Of a stretch of 7,450 nucleotides of DNA, positions 6,079 through 7,450 are shown piece after piece (the first letter of the stretch is position 1; each line of letters begins with the position of its first letter). The notes under the pieces are model-generated. The model did not search any database and was not told the DNA's origin. It was given only the letters and a program-made list of their open reading frames with translations. Made by a program: the position numbers and the translations under genes. The stretch is from contig CALMGA010000347.1 of assembly GCA_937863205.1 (NCBI GenBank), forward strand, positions 1-7,450. The letters run 5' to 3'. This DNA comes from an uncultured Beijerinckiaceae bacterium. Lineage in GTDB: Bacteria > Pseudomonadota > Alphaproteobacteria > Rhizobiales > Beijerinckiaceae.

Positions 6079-7369
6079 GGATCGGTCTTCGGCTGCCGGG
6101 AGGGGCACGGCCCCCGGACCAGTTGCCGCGACGATCAGGATCGCGACCGTCGCGGCCGTGGCGATCGCCCTCGCCGGCTGCGGCGTGTCCACCTTCGGCC
6201 TCGGCGGCTCCACCAAGTCCTCTCGCGGCGGCGATCCCGATCTGTCGGTCGGCGCGCCGGTGGGGAAGGTCACCTCCTCCGCCCTGCCGGGCGCGGTCCC
6301 CGGCGCCGCGACGGCCGGCGCCGACCGCATCGGCACCGGCGACGTCAAGATCGCGCTGATCCTGCCCCTCACCTCGCCCAACGGCCAGCCGAGCCTCGTC
6401 GGCCAGTCGCTGCGCAATGCCGCCGACCTCGCCTTCGCCGACGCCGGCGTCAAGGAGGTCAGCCTGCTCGTCAAGGACGACCACTCGACCCCCGACGGTG
6501 CCCGCGCCGCCGCCGAGCAGGCGATGAGCGACGGCGCCGAGATCGTGATCGGCCCGCTGTTCGCCTCCGACGTGCGCGAAGTCTCGAAGGTGGTGCGCCA
6601 AGCCGGCCGGCCGATGATCGCCTTTTCCACCGACACCTCGGCGGCGGCGCACGGATCCTACCTGCTGTCGTTCCTGATCGAGAGCTACGTCGACCGCATC
6701 GTCGACTTCGCCGCGTCCAAAGGCAAGAAGTCGGCGGCGGCGCTGATCCCCGACAACGAATACGGCCGCGTCGCCGATGCCGAGTTCCAGGCGGAAACGG
6801 CCAAGCGCGGCATCCGCGTGCTCGGCATCGAGCACTACACGCAGGCGACTCGCGAAGCGGCCGTGCGCAAGATCGCGGGGCTCGGCGAGGGCATCGACAT
6901 GCTGTTCGTCCCCGAACAGGCCGACGCCATGCCGGCCATGTCGGGCGCGCTGGTGGCAGCCGGCGTCAAGCCGGAGAGCGTGCAACTGCTCGGCACCGGC
7001 CTGTGGAACGACGCCCGCGTGCTCACCCTGCCGGCGCTGCAGGGCGCCTGGTTCGCCGCGCCGGAGAACGGCGGCTTCAACGCCTTCGCCGGGCGATACC
7101 GCGAGAAGTACGGCGCCGACCCGACCCGCATCGCCACCCTTTCCTATGACGCCGTCCGGCTCGCCGCCGTGCTGGCCAAGTCGCAGGGGTCGCAGCGCTA
7201 TTCCGACAGCGTGCTGCTCAACCGTTCGGGCTTCACCGGCGCCGACGGCGTGTTCCGCTTCCGCGCCGACGGACTCAACGACCGCGGCCTCGCCGTGCTG
7301 CAGATCAAGAACGGCAAGGCGGTCCCGGTCAGCCCGGCGCCGAAGACGTTCCCGCCCTCGGCGACCTGA
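6068..7369 (+). CDS. LpoA-like lipoprotein with periplasmic-binding (Peripla_BP_6-type) domain
   Basis: A 433-residue lipoprotein with a type-I periplasmic-binding fold, of the group often named 'penicillin-binding protein activator' in alphaproteobacteria. The lipobox is LAGC (35-38), so Cys38 would be lipidated after an unusually long, basic 37-residue leader. Residues 39-91 are a Gly/Ser/Ala/Pro-rich linker. The binding fold starts at VKIALILPLTSPNG (93-106), followed by VGQSLRNAADLAFAD, DGAEIVIGPLFASDV (155-169), RPMIAFSTDTSAA, ALIPDNEYGRVADAEF, MLFVPEQADAMPAM and LLGTGLWND, and runs nearly to the C-terminus. A role in activating peptidoglycan synthases is known only for the gammaproteobacterial LpoA; here the ligand or partner is unknown. 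It follows the transporter by 143 nt and a terminator-like hairpin, so it is probably a separate unit and not a second transporter binding protein. The lipobox and lack of adjacent branched-chain amino-acid permeases favour this reading. Confidence 0.85.
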   Translation: MRARDRSSAAGRGTAPGPVAATIRIATVAAVAIALAGCGVSTFGLGGSTKSSRGGDPDLSVGAPVGKVTSSALPGAVPGAATAGADRIGTGDVKIALILPLTSPNGQPSLVGQSLRNAADLAFADAGVKEVSLLVKDDHSTPDGARAAAEQAMSDGAEIVIGPLFASDVREVSKVVRQAGRPMIAFSTDTSAAAHGSYLLSFLIESYVDRIVDFAASKGKKSAAALIPDNEYGRVADAEFQAETAKRGIRVLGIEHYTQATREAAVRKIAGLGEGIDMLFVPEQADAMPAMSGALVAAGVKPESVQLLGTGLWNDARVLTLPALQGAWFAAPENGGFNAFAGRYREKYGADPTRIATLSYDAVRLAAVLAKSQGSQRYSDSVLLNRSGFTGADGVFRFRADGLNDRGLAVLQIKNGKAVPVSPAPKTFPPSAT

Positions 7370-7386
7370 GGCGCGCAGGTCGCGCC
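7361..7386 (+). terminator. Hairpin overlapping the lipoprotein stop codon
   Basis: GCGACCTG (7361-7368) pairs perfectly with CAGGTCGC (7376-7383) around a 7-nt loop, an 8-bp stem that includes most of the TGA stop. An alternative stem GGCGCG / CGCGCC (7370-7375, 7381-7386) competes with it. There is no T-run. It may mark the transcript end between this gene and a convergent one. Confidence 0.35.
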
Positions 7387-7413
7387 ATAGACCCTGCCCC
7401 GAGCGAGGCCGCC

Positions 7414-7450
7414 TCAGCTTTTCTCCTTCTCCATCTGCGCCTTGAGCGCG
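7414..7450 (-). CDS. Possible C-terminal end of a convergent gene (partial)
   Basis: On the minus strand an open frame enters from the right edge and reads ALKAQMEKEKS followed by TGA (7416-7414). The codons look like ordinary coding sequence with a charged, helical C-terminus, and the convergent layout leaves a 44-bp gap to the lipoprotein gene. Eleven codons are too few to identify the protein or to prove it is real. Confidence 0.3.
   Translation of the reverse strand, partial: ALKAQMEKEKS

Noticed and set aside
5762..6985. 407-codon minus-strand reading opposite the lipoprotein gene
   Set aside because: Composition typical of antisense shadows, while the plus strand has a lipobox and a coherent binding fold.
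6068..7369. Reading the lipoprotein as a branched-chain amino-acid binding protein of a transporter
   Set aside because: It shares the fold, but has a lipobox and long linker and no LivH/LivM/LivG/LivF genes nearby in this window.
1..7450. CRISPR array, tRNA, rRNA, insertion sequence, phage or defence genes
   Set aside because: No regularly spaced repeats, RNA gene signatures, transposase motifs or terminal repeats were seen on either strand.

Overview
The window looks like a chromosomal segment of a high-GC alphaproteobacterium, most likely Hyphomicrobiales and possibly a Methylobacterium/Methylorubrum-type organism. This rests on strong G/C bias at third codon positions, a Rho protein of clearly alphaproteobacterial type, and a PotF/G/H/I-like operon beside an LpoA-like lipoprotein. 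The genus is an inference from general resemblance. I see no mobile element, CRISPR array, tRNA, rRNA or broken gene.

Layout: (1) Bases 1-1099 on the minus strand hold most of rho; its C-terminus lies beyond the left edge. (2) Bases 1100-1587 are a divergent non-coding region. It contains a good sigma70-type promoter for rho, a C-rich rho leader of about 200 nt with a duplicated motif, a dyad with NtrC-like half-sites, a 22-bp-period direct repeat, and a sigma54-like -24/-12 element facing the transport operon. (3) Bases 1588-4314 on the plus strand encode an ABC importer core: an ATPase and two permeases, packed with a 1-nt gap and then a 4-nt overlap. (4) Bases 4397-4777 encode an unrecognised small exported protein with an internal 21-residue repeat. 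(5) Bases 4878-5924 encode a PotF-like periplasmic polyamine-binding protein. (6) Bases 6068-7369 encode a lipoprotein with a type-I periplasmic-binding fold (LpoA / 'penicillin-binding protein activator' type). (7) The right edge carries what may be the last codons of a convergent gene.

How it works together: the binding protein would capture a polyamine (probably a diamine such as putrescine) in the periplasm and deliver it to the two-permease channel driven by the ATPase. The sigma54-like element and NtrC-like dyad suggest that the importer is induced under nitrogen limitation, which fits polyamines as a nitrogen source. The small repeat protein lies between permease and binding-protein genes and is the least explained coding element. 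The rho leader looks like a target for Rho autoregulation. Regulatory claims are inferences from sequence patterns only.
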